From contig NZ_CP132336.1 in assembly GCF_030758315.1 (NCBI RefSeq), positions 248,001 to 312,000 of the forward strand: a stretch of DNA of 64,000 bases. The letters are read 5' to 3'. The notes under the pieces are model-generated. The model was not told where the DNA came from and made no database searches. It saw nothing but the letters and a program-made list of their open reading frames with translations. Positions 36,475-45,109 of the stretch are shown here, piece by piece (the first letter of the stretch is position 1; the number at the start of each line of letters is the position of its first letter). The stretch is from Pararhizobium sp. IMCC3301 (GTDB lineage Bacteria > Pseudomonadota > Alphaproteobacteria > Rhizobiales > GCA-2746425). The translations under genes were made by a program, and so were the position numbers.

Positions 36475-37020
36475 TCAGTGCTCTACGACCACTTGCGTTC
36501 CAACGCGGACCCGTTTGAACAGCTCGGTGATGTCTTCATTCAGCATCCGGATACAGCCGTAAGATACGAACCGGCCGATCGAACTCGGCTTATTGGTGCC
36601 ATGAATGGCGTAGTCGCCGCCTGAGAGTGTCAGCGCGGCGACACCCAATGGATTGTTAGGCGCCCCTCCCGGGATTATAGCCGGGAGGTTGGGCGAATCG
36701 CGTCTGATGGCAGGCGGAGGAGCCCAATTTGGGCTTACATGTTTGCCTTCAATGACGGAAGTGCCGGTCCACTGCCGTCCGACGCGCCCAACCCCTACCG
36801 GATAGCTAATGGCGCGTCCGCCCCTGATTACCAGGTAGAGCCGGCGTTCATTGGTTCGCACAACGATCGTGCCGCGCGCAACATCGCTTTTGAATGCAAC
36901 CACCTTGCCGGCGGCGGCTGAGGGAACAGTGGCCAGGAAGGCAAAAATAAGCCCTGCGCCGACCGCGATGAGCGCAGTTGAAAACGGTCTGCGCGCGCCG
37001 GCAGTACGATGGCTCACCAC
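36475..37020 (-). CDS. L,D-transpeptidase (YkuD family)
   Basis: Links peptidoglycan stems through 3-3 crosslinks or attaches outer-membrane proteins to peptidoglycan, in the periplasm. The 181-residue protein has a signal peptide (about 1-38), then the YkuD domain: VRTNERRLYLVIRGGRAISYPVGVGR, the conserved PIIPGG-like loop (LPAIIPGGAPNNPLG) and the active site IHGTNKP (His140) with SYGCIRM (Cys156). It starts with GTG at 37020, overlapping the stop codon of the ice-binding autotransporter gene upstream, so the two are translationally coupled. L,D-transpeptidases of this size are common in Hyphomicrobiales, which have many paralogues. Confidence 0.93.
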   Translation of the reverse strand: MVSHRTAGARRPFSTALIAVGAGLIFAFLATVPSAAAGKVVAFKSDVARGTIVVRTNERRLYLVIRGGRAISYPVGVGRVGRQWTGTSVIEGKHVSPNWAPPPAIRRDSPNLPAIIPGGAPNNPLGVAALTLSGGDYAIHGTNKPSSIGRFVSYGCIRMLNEDITELFKRVRVGTQVVVEH

Positions 37021-38969
37021 TGGAAACGTATCCGTGCGTTGCCGGAATAGGTCTGCGAGTTTTCGGCGAACTGGCTGTTGACCGACCCGGCAAGCGAGAA
37101 GCCGCTCGCCATCATGAACTCGGCCCCGGCGGAGAGGAGCACGGAATCACGTTCAGCTGCGGCGCCGTCCACGGTGAAGCTGTCAGATCCGGGTAGCGCC
37201 TGGAATGTGGCGGTTGTGCTCGGCTGGGAGGAATAATCATGCGCCCAGGCAACGCGGCCGCTGAGCGTGAGCGACGCTCCGTAGCCGACCGCGAAGGCGT
37301 GGTCGAACCGCGTGCCGAGCTCCGTGCGGGTCGTGGTCGTCGTCTGCTCGTCGTAGTCCAGCGCGAATGCGCCTGTGTCACTGGTCTCGCTGTAGTCCGG
37401 CGTATGGAAGACCTGCACGCGCACGGCACCATAGGGCGTGAGCCCTCCAAAACGGTATCCGGCCTCAACGTGCCCGGCAATGTTGGAGGCGTCGAAATCC
37501 GCCGTATAGCGGGCGCCGTCGAATGCCGTCGTCCGCTCGGTCGATTCGTCGTGGTAAGCATAAGCGAGCGCCGCAGCGATGTAGGCCGCATCCAAATTGG
37601 TGCGGCTGTAAATGGCCCCTTGGAACATGTTGCTACTGCCGTTGCCGAAACCGTCCGCCAGGCTGTAACTGGTGGCACCGCCAGACAACGCCAGGCCAAC
37701 CGTTGTGTCCTCTGTGATTTGGTAGTTGAGGCCGAAGACGACACCGTAATTGTCGCTCGACCGGTCGCGCGTACCTGATGCTGCATTGCCATCGACATCG
37801 CTGTCGCCACCATACAGGGCCGCCCAGACTCCCCAGCGACGCGGATCGGGTGCCGCCAACAGTGCGCCGCCAGAGGCCATAGCCATGTTGGCATCGGCGC
37901 CTTTCGAATTTTCCGGGGTCGCATAGCCGAGCACCATGAGGGTGTCGCGGCCGGGAGCAGTCTGATCACTCGGACCGCCCGGGCCGCTATCACCGCCGAA
38001 GCCCTGGTTGAGCACTGTATCGAGGAACGAATCCATCGCCTGCGTGCCGGTCGGCGTGACGCCGGTTGAGGCTTCCCCGGCAATCTGCGCGAGCGCATCC
38101 GCCAATTCGGCCGGCGTCAAGAAGTCGAGGACCTGGAACCCCAGCGGCAGGTCACCACCACCGGCGACGTAGTCGTCAATGACATCGGCGACATCCTGTG
38201 CACTATCAGACGCCATTTCATCCAGTTCATCCCCGATTACGACTTCGACCATCGCGCAGTCGACATACATTCCCCCAATTTCCGCTTCGAGGGCTTCGGC
38301 GACACTTATTCGGTTGGTGTCAAGCGTCACCGCAGCGTTGCGCGCCAGGGCAGCGCCGCAACTGATATTGGCACCAGTGTTCAGCGTGATGCTTGTCAGT
38401 GCAAGGATTCTTCCCTGAAACTCGGTAGCCGTTCCAAGTGTCGCGGAGCTGCCGACCCTGAAGAACACATTGTTGGGATTGGCGCCGCCGACCAACAAGA
38501 TCTTCGCATTCGAGCCCGTGGTCAGTGTGGACGGTATATTGAAAATGAAAACTGCGTCCGGGTCGCCGCCTCCGTCGAGGGTGAGTTCCCCATTTATTTG
38601 GGCAGAGGAGTCAAAACTGTAAACTCCTGGATTGAGAGACTGGCCACTTCCTACAATAGCTGTCAGGCTGGCGGTCGCGGGCCTTCCTGCCAGAACATTG
38701 TAGGCAGTGGTCAGATCGGCTTTCGCCTGCACAGCGACACCGTTGGTTACATATCTGGTATAAGGGAAAACTACGCTCCCGGGTGGGAACCCGGTGATCG
38801 CGGAGCCCGGGCTTAGGCCGATATTTCCGTTTATGACGGTGGGACCAGTATTGGTGATCTCCGATCCGGCCAGGACCCCAAAGGTCTCCAGCGACTGGGC
38901 CTCGGCCCGGGGCGCGAGGGCGAAAGTGGAAATTGCTAAAACGGCTGCAGTGGTTGTGCGAATTCTCAA
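37014..38969 (-). CDS. Autotransporter-type protein with DUF3494 ice-binding passenger
   Basis: Predicted surface protein of 651 residues: signal peptide (1-25, MRIRTTTAAVLAISTFALAP), a DUF3494-type ice-binding domain (about 27-222), a linker (about 225-385), and an autotransporter beta-barrel (about 388-651) ending in the aromatic signature RIRFQW. The passenger has the family's marks: FGVLAGSEITNTGPTVINGNIGLSPG, TAYNVLAG, the DGGGDPDAVFIFNI strand, FRVGSSATLG and the closing ARNAAVTLDTN. DUF3494 domains bind ice or, in some relatives, act as adhesins. I chose the TTG at 38969 because GGAG sits 8 bp ahead; a TTG at 39002 would add 11 residues unlike a signal peptide. Its stop overlaps the L,D-transpeptidase start. 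The sequence looks GC-richer than its surroundings. Antifreeze activity is inferred, not shown. Confidence 0.88.
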   Translation of the reverse strand: MRIRTTTAAVLAISTFALAPRAEAQSLETFGVLAGSEITNTGPTVINGNIGLSPGSAITGFPPGSVVFPYTRYVTNGVAVQAKADLTTAYNVLAGRPATASLTAIVGSGQSLNPGVYSFDSSAQINGELTLDGGGDPDAVFIFNIPSTLTTGSNAKILLVGGANPNNVFFRVGSSATLGTATEFQGRILALTSITLNTGANISCGAALARNAAVTLDTNRISVAEALEAEIGGMYVDCAMVEVVIGDELDEMASDSAQDVADVIDDYVAGGGDLPLGFQVLDFLTPAELADALAQIAGEASTGVTPTGTQAMDSFLDTVLNQGFGGDSGPGGPSDQTAPGRDTLMVLGYATPENSKGADANMAMASGGALLAAPDPRRWGVWAALYGGDSDVDGNAASGTRDRSSDNYGVVFGLNYQITEDTTVGLALSGGATSYSLADGFGNGSSNMFQGAIYSRTNLDAAYIAAALAYAYHDESTERTTAFDGARYTADFDASNIAGHVEAGYRFGGLTPYGAVRVQVFHTPDYSETSDTGAFALDYDEQTTTTTRTELGTRFDHAFAVGYGASLTLSGRVAWAHDYSSQPSTTATFQALPGSDSFTVDGAAAERDSVLLSAGAEFMMASGFSLAGSVNSQFAENSQTYSGNARIRFQW

Positions 38970-38976
38970 GTCAATT

Positions 38977-39016
38977 ACTCCAAGTCTCGATTCACTTACC
39001 AAAGTCTCAATTCACT
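38977..39016 (-). repeat. Imperfect 20-bp tandem repeat at the autotransporter start
   Basis: Two adjacent copies of an AGTGAATTGAGACTT-like unit sit just upstream of the chosen TTG start. The second copy differs by a few bases and supplies the GGAG ribosome-binding site. Either slippage during a recent rearrangement or a duplicated leader could explain it. Confidence 0.55.
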
Positions 39017-39077
39017 GACCCCAAAACGTCGAATCCCGGGGGGCGCGTTCAACACTCTTAAAATGGTTTGGACTGGC

Positions 39078-39144
39078 TCAATCATTCGGCGATTTGCTCG
39101 CGGATGGTGCGAGACCACACAGGAGCAGATCACCGAAGGATTGA
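39078..39144. repeat. Long inverted repeat upstream of the autotransporter
   Basis: Two 22-bp arms (39078-39099 and 39123-39144) match as inverted repeats at 19 of 22 positions around a 23-bp loop that itself holds TGGT/ACCA. It could form a stem in the leader of the autotransporter mRNA or be a transposon end. No T-run follows on either side, so it is not a simple terminator. Confidence 0.6.
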
Positions 39145-39160
39145 GCGGCGTATTGGTCAG

Positions 39161-39326
39161 TTAGCAGGTTGTTGAAAAAAGATTTCAGGCGTGAGAGGCA
39201 AGAAAATGTTTTCGCCCATAGCCCTTCAAAGCAAAATTAGTCCAAGAAACAATCGAAATCAAATTTCCATTTGCGATTCTACAGTAATCTATCCACCCAG
39301 TTTCGACCTTTTCAGAAACTTGTTAG
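39161..39326. mobile_element. Possible MITE or IS remnant, 166 bp
   Basis: The ends TTAGCAGGTTGTTGAAAA (39161-39178) and TTTTCAGAAACTTGTTAG (39309-39326) are imperfect inverted repeats, with about 13 of 18 positions matching. The inside is A+T-rich and has no coding capacity. GTTGTTGAAAAA-type ends are frequent in bacterial insertion sequences. No target duplication is certain. Confidence 0.4.
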
Positions 39327-39400
39327 ATTAGGCATCGCCCCGCAAAAAAATTAGCACAAGAAACCAAAGGTTGCAACGTCATTTCCGAGTTCTGAACTAA

Positions 39401-39703
39401 GTGTCTGTACGAGTAATTGAGTGAAAGTAGCGCATTTGAATCTCCTTGTCTGGGGTAGAACATGGAGGATGGAAATGGTGCGGATCCTTTCACCCGTGCC
39501 GATCATGACCGTAGCGGGTTACGCTATGCAAGCGGCACAACGCAGGAGGAGTGGCGGCGGACCTTGGCCTGCTTCGGTATCAACCGCTGTCTGTCAAAGA
39601 ATTTTGAGCGCTTCGCACCCACCATCTCCGTCTTTATCCAATCCGCCATGACAAAGCTCATGGCAAGGCGCCTCACACGCATTGCCTATTCTTGAACAGA
39701 CTC
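39401..39703 (+). mobile_element. Internally deleted IS5-family-like element
   Basis: The open frame 39462-39695 joins what looks like the N-terminus of an IS5-type transposase (DRSGLRYASGTTQEEW) directly to its C-terminus (CLSKNFERFAPTISVF, then MARRLTRIA and a stop), in frame, with the catalytic DDE middle gone. Flanking GTGTCTGTACGAG (39401-39413) and CTTGAACAGACTC (39691-39703) match as inverted repeats at 10 of 13 positions. This is best read as a deletion derivative of an IS, unable to move by itself. The exact subgroup is uncertain. Confidence 0.55.
39462..39695 (+). pseudogene. Transposase remnant, N- and C-terminal parts fused
   Basis: A 78-codon frame containing only the two ends of an IS5-type transposase. 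The catalytic core with the DDE residues is missing, so no active enzyme is made. It lies within the 303-bp element with terminal inverted repeats and between the ice-binding autotransporter and uvrA. Confidence 0.5.
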
Positions 39704-39916
39704 CGAGTAGGAAAGTTGCGTTGAGAATAAGTGTGGGCAGACGTGCCGGTCTCGTGAGTTTTCACCAATTGGCCCCGATTTCCGACCTGATTGGCCCTGT
39801 CCCATCATAGCTGTTAAAACGGCCAACGAAGCTGTGAATCAAAGGTGTCATTCCTGAGACCGGAGGGCCTTCCGAGGATCGGAGGAGCCGGTTTCCCGCA
39901 ATTTCCGGATTCGCCT
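39704..39916. other. Gap between IS remnant and uvrA 3' end
   Basis: About 210 bp without a recognisable gene. The stretch TTTTCACCAATTGGCCCCGA followed by GACCTGATTGGCCCTGTCCC contains a repeated TTGGCCC unit and may be more mobile-element debris. No terminator for uvrA is obvious. Confidence 0.35.
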
Positions 39917-42862
39917 CTACTCAGCGGCCTGCATCACAGCAGTTTTATCAGGCCTACGGTCAAGCAGGTCCTTCAAAAATCTGCCGGTATAGGATCGTTC
40001 TTCCCGAATAATATCTTCAGGCGTTCCTTCCGCCACGATTTCTCCGCCGCCATCGCCACCTTCCGGTCCGATATCAATCACCCAGTCGGCGGTTTTGATG
40101 ACTTCAAGATTGTGTTCGATGACTGCCACCGTATTGCCCTGATCGACAAGTTCATGAAGCACTTCCAGTAGTTTCGCCACATCGTGAAAATGCAACCCGG
40201 TTGTTGGTTCATCGAGAATATACAGGGTCCGGCCTGTCGAGCGTTTAGACAGTTCCTTGGCAAGTTTCACGCGCTGCGCTTCGCCGCCGGACAATGTTGT
40301 GGCCTGTTGACCGACCTTGATGTAGCCCAGCCCGACACGTTGCAAGGTCAACATCTTGTCGCGCACTGCCGGCACAGCCGAAAAGAACTCTGCGCCTTCA
40401 TCCACCGTCATATCCAGCACGCCGGAAATCGATTTGCCCTTGAACTGAACCTCAAGAGTTTCGCGGTTGTAGCGCTTGCCCTTGCAGACATCACAGGTGA
40501 CATAGACATCGGGCAGAAAATGCATTTCGATCTTCATCACGCCATCGCCCTGGCATGCTTCACAGCGCCCGCCCTTGACATTGAACGAGAACCGGCCCGG
40601 AGCGTAGCCTCTGACTTTCGCTTCCGGCAGGCCTGAAAACCATTCGCGAATTGGTGTGAAGGCCCCGGTATAGGTTGCCGGATTGGACCTTGGCGTGCGC
40701 CCGATAGGCGATTGATCGATATCGATCACCTTGTCGAGATGCTCCAGTCCGGTGATTGAGCTGTACGGAGCGGGCAGGCTCCTGGCACCATTCAGATGTT
40801 TGGCAACAGCACGGTATAGGGTGTCCAGCAGCAGGGTCGACTTGCCACCGCCCGAGACCCCGCTGATACAACAGAATGTGCCAAGCGGTATTGATGCAGT
40901 GACGTCTTTCAAATTGTTGCCGGTGGCGCCTTTGACGGTGATCTTGCGGTTCTTCACCGGCTTGCGCCGCGTTTTGGGAAGCGGGATCGACAACTGGCCG
41001 GACAGATATTGCCCGGTCAGGGATTTCTTGCATTTCATGATTTTGTCAGGGGTGCCGGCGACAATGATTTCACCGCCGTGAATTCCGGCAAGAGGGCCCA
41101 CATCAACCACGTGATCCGCTGTCAGAATGGCTTCTTCATCGTGTTCAACAACAATGACTGTGTTGCCGAGGTCGCGCAGATGCTTGAGCGTGGTCAACAG
41201 CCGGTCATTATCGCGTTGATGCAGACCGATCGATGGCTCATCGAGCACATACAGCACGCCGGTCAGACCGGAACCGATCTGCGAGGCAAGGCGGATCCGC
41301 TGGCTTTCACCGCCGGACAATGTTCCCGAATTCCGCGACAAGGTCAGATAATCCAGCCCGACATCATTGAGAAACGCCAACCTTTCCCGGATTTCCTTCA
41401 GGATACGCCCGGCGATCTCGTTCTGCTTATCGGTTAATTCCGCCGGCAGCGTTTCAAACCAGTGCATCGCCTTGCGGATTGATAATTCGCTGATCTGGGC
41501 AATATGCCGCCCTGAAATCTTCACCGCCAGAGCCTCCGGCTTCAACCGGTAGCCATCGCAGGTCTGGCAGGGTGCCGAGGACATGAATTTATCAATGTCC
41601 TCACGTGCCCATGACGAATCGGTTTCGCGCCAGCGCCGCTCAAGGTTGGGAATGACACCTTCAAACGGCTTTTTGGTCTTGTAGGACCGCAATCCGTCAT
41701 CATAGGTGAAGGTGATTTCCTGTTTGCCGGTTCCAAACAGCACCGCTGTCTGCGCCTCGGCGGACAATTTCGACCATTTATCGCGCAGGCCGAACCCGTA
41801 TACTTTGCCGATGGCTGCCAGGGTCTGCTGATAATAGGGTGATGTGGAGCGGGACCACGGCGCAACAGCGCCCTTGGCGATGGAAATCTCCGGGTCCGGG
41901 ATCACCAGATCCTCGGCGATCCGTTTTTCCGACCCAAGCCCGTCACAGGTTGGACAGGCGCCAAACGGATTGTTGAAGGAGAACAGCCGCGGCTCGATCT
42001 CGGCAATGGTAAAGCCGGAGACGGGACAGGCGAATTTCTCCGAGAATATCAACCTCTCCGCCGCGTCGGCACCGTCATCCTTGTCGGCGTATTCTGCAAC
42101 CGCTATCCCGTCTGCCAACCCCAATGCGGTTTCCAGGGAATCCGCCAGCCGGGAAGAAATATCGGGACGCACGACGATCCGATCCACCACAACATCGATA
42201 TCGTGCTTGTACTTCTTGTCGAGAACGGGTGCCTCGGAAATCTCGTAATAGGCGCCATCAATCTTGATCCGCAAAAACCCCTTTTTCTGCAGCTCTGCAA
42301 GTTCCTTGCGATATTCGCCCTTGCGCCCGCGTACAATCGGAGCCAGCAGATAAAGCCGCGTGCCTTCCGGCAAATGGAGGATGCGGTCAACCATCTGGCT
42401 GATGGTCTGGCTTTCAATCGGCAGCCCCGTCGCAGGAGAGTAGGGAATTCCGACACGGGCAAACAGCAGCCGCATATAATCGTATATTTCGGTGACGGTT
42501 CCCACCGTCGATCGCGGATTGCGCGACGTCGTCTTCTGTTCAATGGAAATTGCCGGAGACAGACCATCAATCTGGTCAACATCCGGTTTTTGCATCATCT
42601 CCAGAAATTGCCGCGCATAGGCCGACAGGGATTCAACATAGCGTCTCTGGCCCTCCGCATAGATCGTGTCAAATGCCAGTGACGATTTGCCAGAGCCTGA
42701 CAGGCCGGTCATCACGATCAGCTTGTCTCTTGGCAGATCAATGTCGACATTCTTCAGATTGTGCTCACGGGCACCGCGAACAGAAATCATCGGAGCAAGA
42801 TTGTGTGCCGCACTGGATCGACTGCGTTTTCCGGAACTGGATTTGCTGGGCATAGAACTCAT
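39917..42862 (-). CDS. uvrA: Excinuclease ABC subunit A
   Basis: DNA-damage recognition ATPase of nucleotide excision repair. The 981 residues contain two ABC modules: Walker [10 protein letters not shown] near the N-terminus and GVSGGGKST in the second half, signatures LSGGESQR and LSGGEAQR, and Walker [15 protein letters not shown] and [14 protein letters not shown]. Zinc-binding CxxC motifs are present ([24 protein letters not shown] and CDVCKGKR). The ATG at 42862 is preferred over an upstream GTG at 42889. An SOS box lies 160 bp upstream. Divergent from ssb. Confidence 0.98.
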   Translation of the reverse strand: MSSMPSKSSSGKRSRSSAAHNLAPMISVRGAREHNLKNVDIDLPRDKLIVMTGLSGSGKSSLAFDTIYAEGQRRYVESLSAYARQFLEMMQKPDVDQIDGLSPAISIEQKTTSRNPRSTVGTVTEIYDYMRLLFARVGIPYSPATGLPIESQTISQMVDRILHLPEGTRLYLLAPIVRGRKGEYRKELAELQKKGFLRIKIDGAYYEISEAPVLDKKYKHDIDVVVDRIVVRPDISSRLADSLETALGLADGIAVAEYADKDDGADAAERLIFSEKFACPVSGFTIAEIEPRLFSFNNPFGACPTCDGLGSEKRIAEDLVIPDPEISIAKGAVAPWSRSTSPYYQQTLAAIGKVYGFGLRDKWSKLSAEAQTAVLFGTGKQEITFTYDDGLRSYKTKKPFEGVIPNLERRWRETDSSWAREDIDKFMSSAPCQTCDGYRLKPEALAVKISGRHIAQISELSIRKAMHWFETLPAELTDKQNEIAGRILKEIRERLAFLNDVGLDYLTLSRNSGTLSGGESQRIRLASQIGSGLTGVLYVLDEPSIGLHQRDNDRLLTTLKHLRDLGNTVIVVEHDEEAILTADHVVDVGPLAGIHGGEIIVAGTPDKIMKCKKSLTGQYLSGQLSIPLPKTRRKPVKNRKITVKGATGNNLKDVTASIPLGTFCCISGVSGGGKSTLLLDTLYRAVAKHLNGARSLPAPYSSITGLEHLDKVIDIDQSPIGRTPRSNPATYTGAFTPIREWFSGLPEAKVRGYAPGRFSFNVKGGRCEACQGDGVMKIEMHFLPDVYVTCDVCKGKRYNRETLEVQFKGKSISGVLDMTVDEGAEFFSAVPAVRDKMLTLQRVGLGYIKVGQQATTLSGGEAQRVKLAKELSKRSTGRTLYILDEPTTGLHFHDVAKLLEVLHELVDQGNTVAVIEHNLEVIKTADWVIDIGPEGGDGGGEIVAEGTPEDIIREERSYTGRFLKDLLDRRPDKTAVMQAAE

Positions 42863-43020
42863 TTGACCGTCTGAACAGAAGTGGGGCACCCAATGGATTG
42901 GAAGGGCAGCAGGTGTCGTTCGCCATTTGGCGTTTTCCGAACGCTATTCAAGGCCCCGGAAACGGAATCACGCAGGCATCTTGCAATTCTCGAAAGGCTA
43001 ATGCATGTTGATTTGAATTG

Positions 43021-43035
43021 GAACATAAAAAGAAC
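43021..43035 (-). promoter_or_regulatory. LexA SOS box (GTTC-N7-GTTC)
   Basis: GAAC-ATAAAAA-GAAC on the plus strand reads GTTC-N7-GTTC towards uvrA. This direct repeat is the alphaproteobacterial LexA operator known from recA, lexA and uvrA genes of Rhizobium and Rhodobacter. It is a perfect match and lies between two DNA repair genes. Confidence 0.87.
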
Positions 43036-43204
43036 AAAACACTTAAATCGGTTGCCTGGCCCTGATCTGCCGAGCTTCAACAGCAAACTAACTGCAGCAG
43101 GTGTGGAAAACTGTCAGTAGGATGTCATTTGTGGCCACACTGGCAAGCCGAGACAGAGGTTTTGTGCTAAATCATCAATAAGGACAAAGCGACAGACACA
43201 CATC

Positions 43205-43252
43205 TTATCTGGCAATTTGCCAAGCCCGTTATCTGGCAATTTGCCAGGCCCG
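43205..43252. repeat. Two tandem 24-bp units, each with a TGGCAA-T-TTGCCA palindrome
   Basis: The unit TTATCTGGCAATTTGCCA plus six bases occurs twice back to back (43205-43228 and 43229-43252), differing at one base. Each holds a perfect 6+1+6 palindrome (43210-43222 and 43234-43246). Two such sites 24 bp apart, about 60-100 bp before the ssb start, look like an operator pair for a dimeric regulator. Confidence 0.7.
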
Positions 43253-43313
43253 AACGGGATTTTTACAAACACGGCCAGTCAGCACTGGCTGATCTTTACG
43301 TCAGGAGTATGCC

Positions 43314-43820
43314 ATGGCTGGCAGTGTCAACAAAGTAATATTGGTGGGAAATCTGGGAGCAGACCCGGAGATACGCCGTTTGAATTCGGGCGACCCTGTG
43401 GTCAATCTTCGCATCGCCACCAGCGAATCCTGGCGCGACAAGAATTCCGGGGAACGCCGCGAGAAAACCGAATGGCACCAGGTCGTGATTTTCAACGACA
43501 ATCTCGCAAAAGTTGCTGAAAATTATCTCAAAAAGGGTGCCAAAGTCTATCTGGAGGGCCAGTTGCAAACCCGGCAATGGGAAGATCAGTCCGGCCAGAA
43601 ACGCTACTCCACTGAAATCGTTTTGCAGAAATATCGCGGCGAATTGCAGATGCTGGATTCCCGCGGGCAGGGCGGTCAGGAAAGTGCCGGCGGCGGCCAG
43701 GATCGCGGTGCTGTCACCAATCAGGGCGGCAATAATTTCGGTCAGTCAGACCCCATGAAAGGCGGCAGCAGCGGCGGCAGTAATTTTTCCGACGACATGG
43801 ATGATGAAATTCCGTTCTAG
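43314..43820 (+). CDS. ssb: Single-stranded DNA-binding protein
   Basis: Coats single-stranded DNA in replication and repair. The 168-residue protein has the OB-fold start [21 protein letters not shown], the conserved TEWHQVVIF and [27 protein letters not shown], a Gly/Gln/Asn-rich linker, and the acidic tip DDEIPF that docks partner proteins. The next gene starts inside its last codons. Confidence 0.97.
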   Translation: MAGSVNKVILVGNLGADPEIRRLNSGDPVVNLRIATSESWRDKNSGERREKTEWHQVVIFNDNLAKVAENYLKKGAKVYLEGQLQTRQWEDQSGQKRYSTEIVLQKYRGELQMLDSRGQGGQESAGGGQDRGAVTNQGGNNFGQSDPMKGGSSGGSNFSDDMDDEIPF

Positions 43821-44202
43821 GACAAAAACGAACAGCGTCGTGGCGGCAGCGCTCTGGTTTGTGCTGCTTGCCGCGGTGTCCCCGGCATTGGCCGGTGAGG
43901 CCGAGGTGGTTACCGCTGCTGCTACGCCGGACAGCACTGGCGCGTGGCGGATAGATGCCACCATTCGCCATGCAGATGAAGGCTGGGAGCATTACGCCAA
44001 TGCTTTCGAGGTGCTGGGGCCGCAAGGCCGGATTTTGGCCGTACGGGTACTTGTCCATCCTCATGTCGAGGAGCAACCCTTCACACGCTCTCTGGGCGAT
44101 GTCGCCATTCCCCCGGGAACGGACTTCATTGTGATCAGGGCCAGAGATTCCGTCCACGAATATGGCGGCAGCGAATTCCGCATCGATTTACCAGCGCAAT
44201 AG
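43801..44202 (+). CDS. Small exported protein of unknown function
   Basis: The 133-residue protein has an N-terminal signal peptide (about 1-31, ending SPALAGEA), and a compact, probably beta-rich domain: [40 protein letters not shown], then [27 protein letters not shown] do not recognise the family by name. The stretch looks like a conserved alphaproteobacterial periplasmic protein with a His-rich strand ([16 protein letters not shown]). The start overlaps the end of ssb by 20 bp, so the pair is translationally linked; why an exported protein is coupled to ssb is unclear. No copper or metal motif is certain. Confidence 0.75.
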   Translation: MMKFRSRTKTNSVVAAALWFVLLAAVSPALAGEAEVVTAAATPDSTGAWRIDATIRHADEGWEHYANAFEVLGPQGRILAVRVLVHPHVEEQPFTRSLGDVAIPPGTDFIVIRARDSVHEYGGSEFRIDLPAQ

Positions 44203-44257
44203 GTGCTGGCAATACTCTTTGTATCCAGGCTCGAGAATTGACTCTGGCGGCCGGATA

Positions 44258-44881
44258 TCAGGCCCTGAACGCAAGAATGCCGTCTGCCACAAACTGCACC
44301 GACAATGCTGCCAGAATAACCCCCAGAAGCCGCGTCAGCACCATGCGGCCGGTATCGCCGAGAAAACGATCCACCCGCTCGGCCAGCATGAAGACAATCA
44401 TGCACAGCACCATAAGCCCGAGAATGACGCCAATCAAAGCAGCGCGCTCCAGAGGCGCGGACATTTCGGTGGACAACAGCACAGTTGCTGAAATCGCCCC
44501 GGGGCCGGCGATCAGCGGTATCGCCAGCGGAAACACAGCAATGTGCTTCATCTCATCATGGCTGACGGCTCGCACTGTGGTTTCCTGTTTCCGTTCCTGG
44601 CGCTTTTCGTAGACCATCTCGAAGGCAAGCCAGAACAACAGCAGGCCACCGGCGATGCGAAATGCCGGCATAGTGATGCCGAACAGGTCGAGAATGGTCA
44701 TGCCAGCCAGCGTAAACAGCACCAGTAGTCCTGTTGCAATAACAATTCCGCGAAAGGCAATCTGCCGGCGCGCCGCCCGGTCCATACCCGCAGTGAGAGC
44801 CAAAAACAGCGGTGCAAGACCAATCGGGTCAATTGTCACCAGCAGGGTCACGGAAGCGTTTATGAGGGTGTCTAATTCCAT
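44258..44881 (-). CDS. MarC-family integral membrane protein
   Basis: The 207-residue protein has about six membrane helices and the MarC/UPF0056 signature: LLVTIDPIGLAPLFLALTAGM near the start and FPLAIPLIAGPGAISATVLL in the middle. The family's function is not firmly known; despite its name, it is not shown to cause antibiotic resistance. It is monocistronic and divergent from gyrA. Confidence 0.92.
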   Translation of the reverse strand: MELDTLINASVTLLVTIDPIGLAPLFLALTAGMDRAARRQIAFRGIVIATGLLVLFTLAGMTILDLFGITMPAFRIAGGLLLFWLAFEMVYEKRQERKQETTVRAVSHDEMKHIAVFPLAIPLIAGPGAISATVLLSTEMSAPLERAALIGVILGLMVLCMIVFMLAERVDRFLGDTGRMVLTRLLGVILAALSVQFVADGILAFRA

Positions 44882-45109
44882 GGCTTCAAGCCGTGGCGGC
44901 AGCGCGGTTTCGTGTCAAGCCGCAATTTTTGCCCCCGACAAAGTGACGAAAAATTGCGCTCTGTCACAATTTCACTAAAATGATCGATAAGTGATTGTTT
45001 TTATTCACAAAAAATGCCGTCTTTTCGGTGTCAAAAATTGGTCTTTACAGGTCCGGCAGTCTATAATGCCGCGACTTCATTGAGGGCGACGATTCGACGC
45101 CCCAAACCC

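Larger units (their letters stand above)
42863..43313. promoter_or_regulatory. Divergent uvrA/ssb control region
   Basis: 451 bp separate the two repair genes. It contains the SOS box at 43021-43035 and a pair of tandem palindromes at 43205-43252; short open frames here look non-coding. Both uvrA and ssb are classical SOS genes, so a shared regulator is plausible. Confidence 0.6.

Noticed and set aside
37112-38098. Second minus-strand frame of 328 codons inside the autotransporter gene
   Set aside because: Arg/Pro-rich shadow frame of GC-rich DNA; the other frame has signal peptide, ice-binding domain and barrel.
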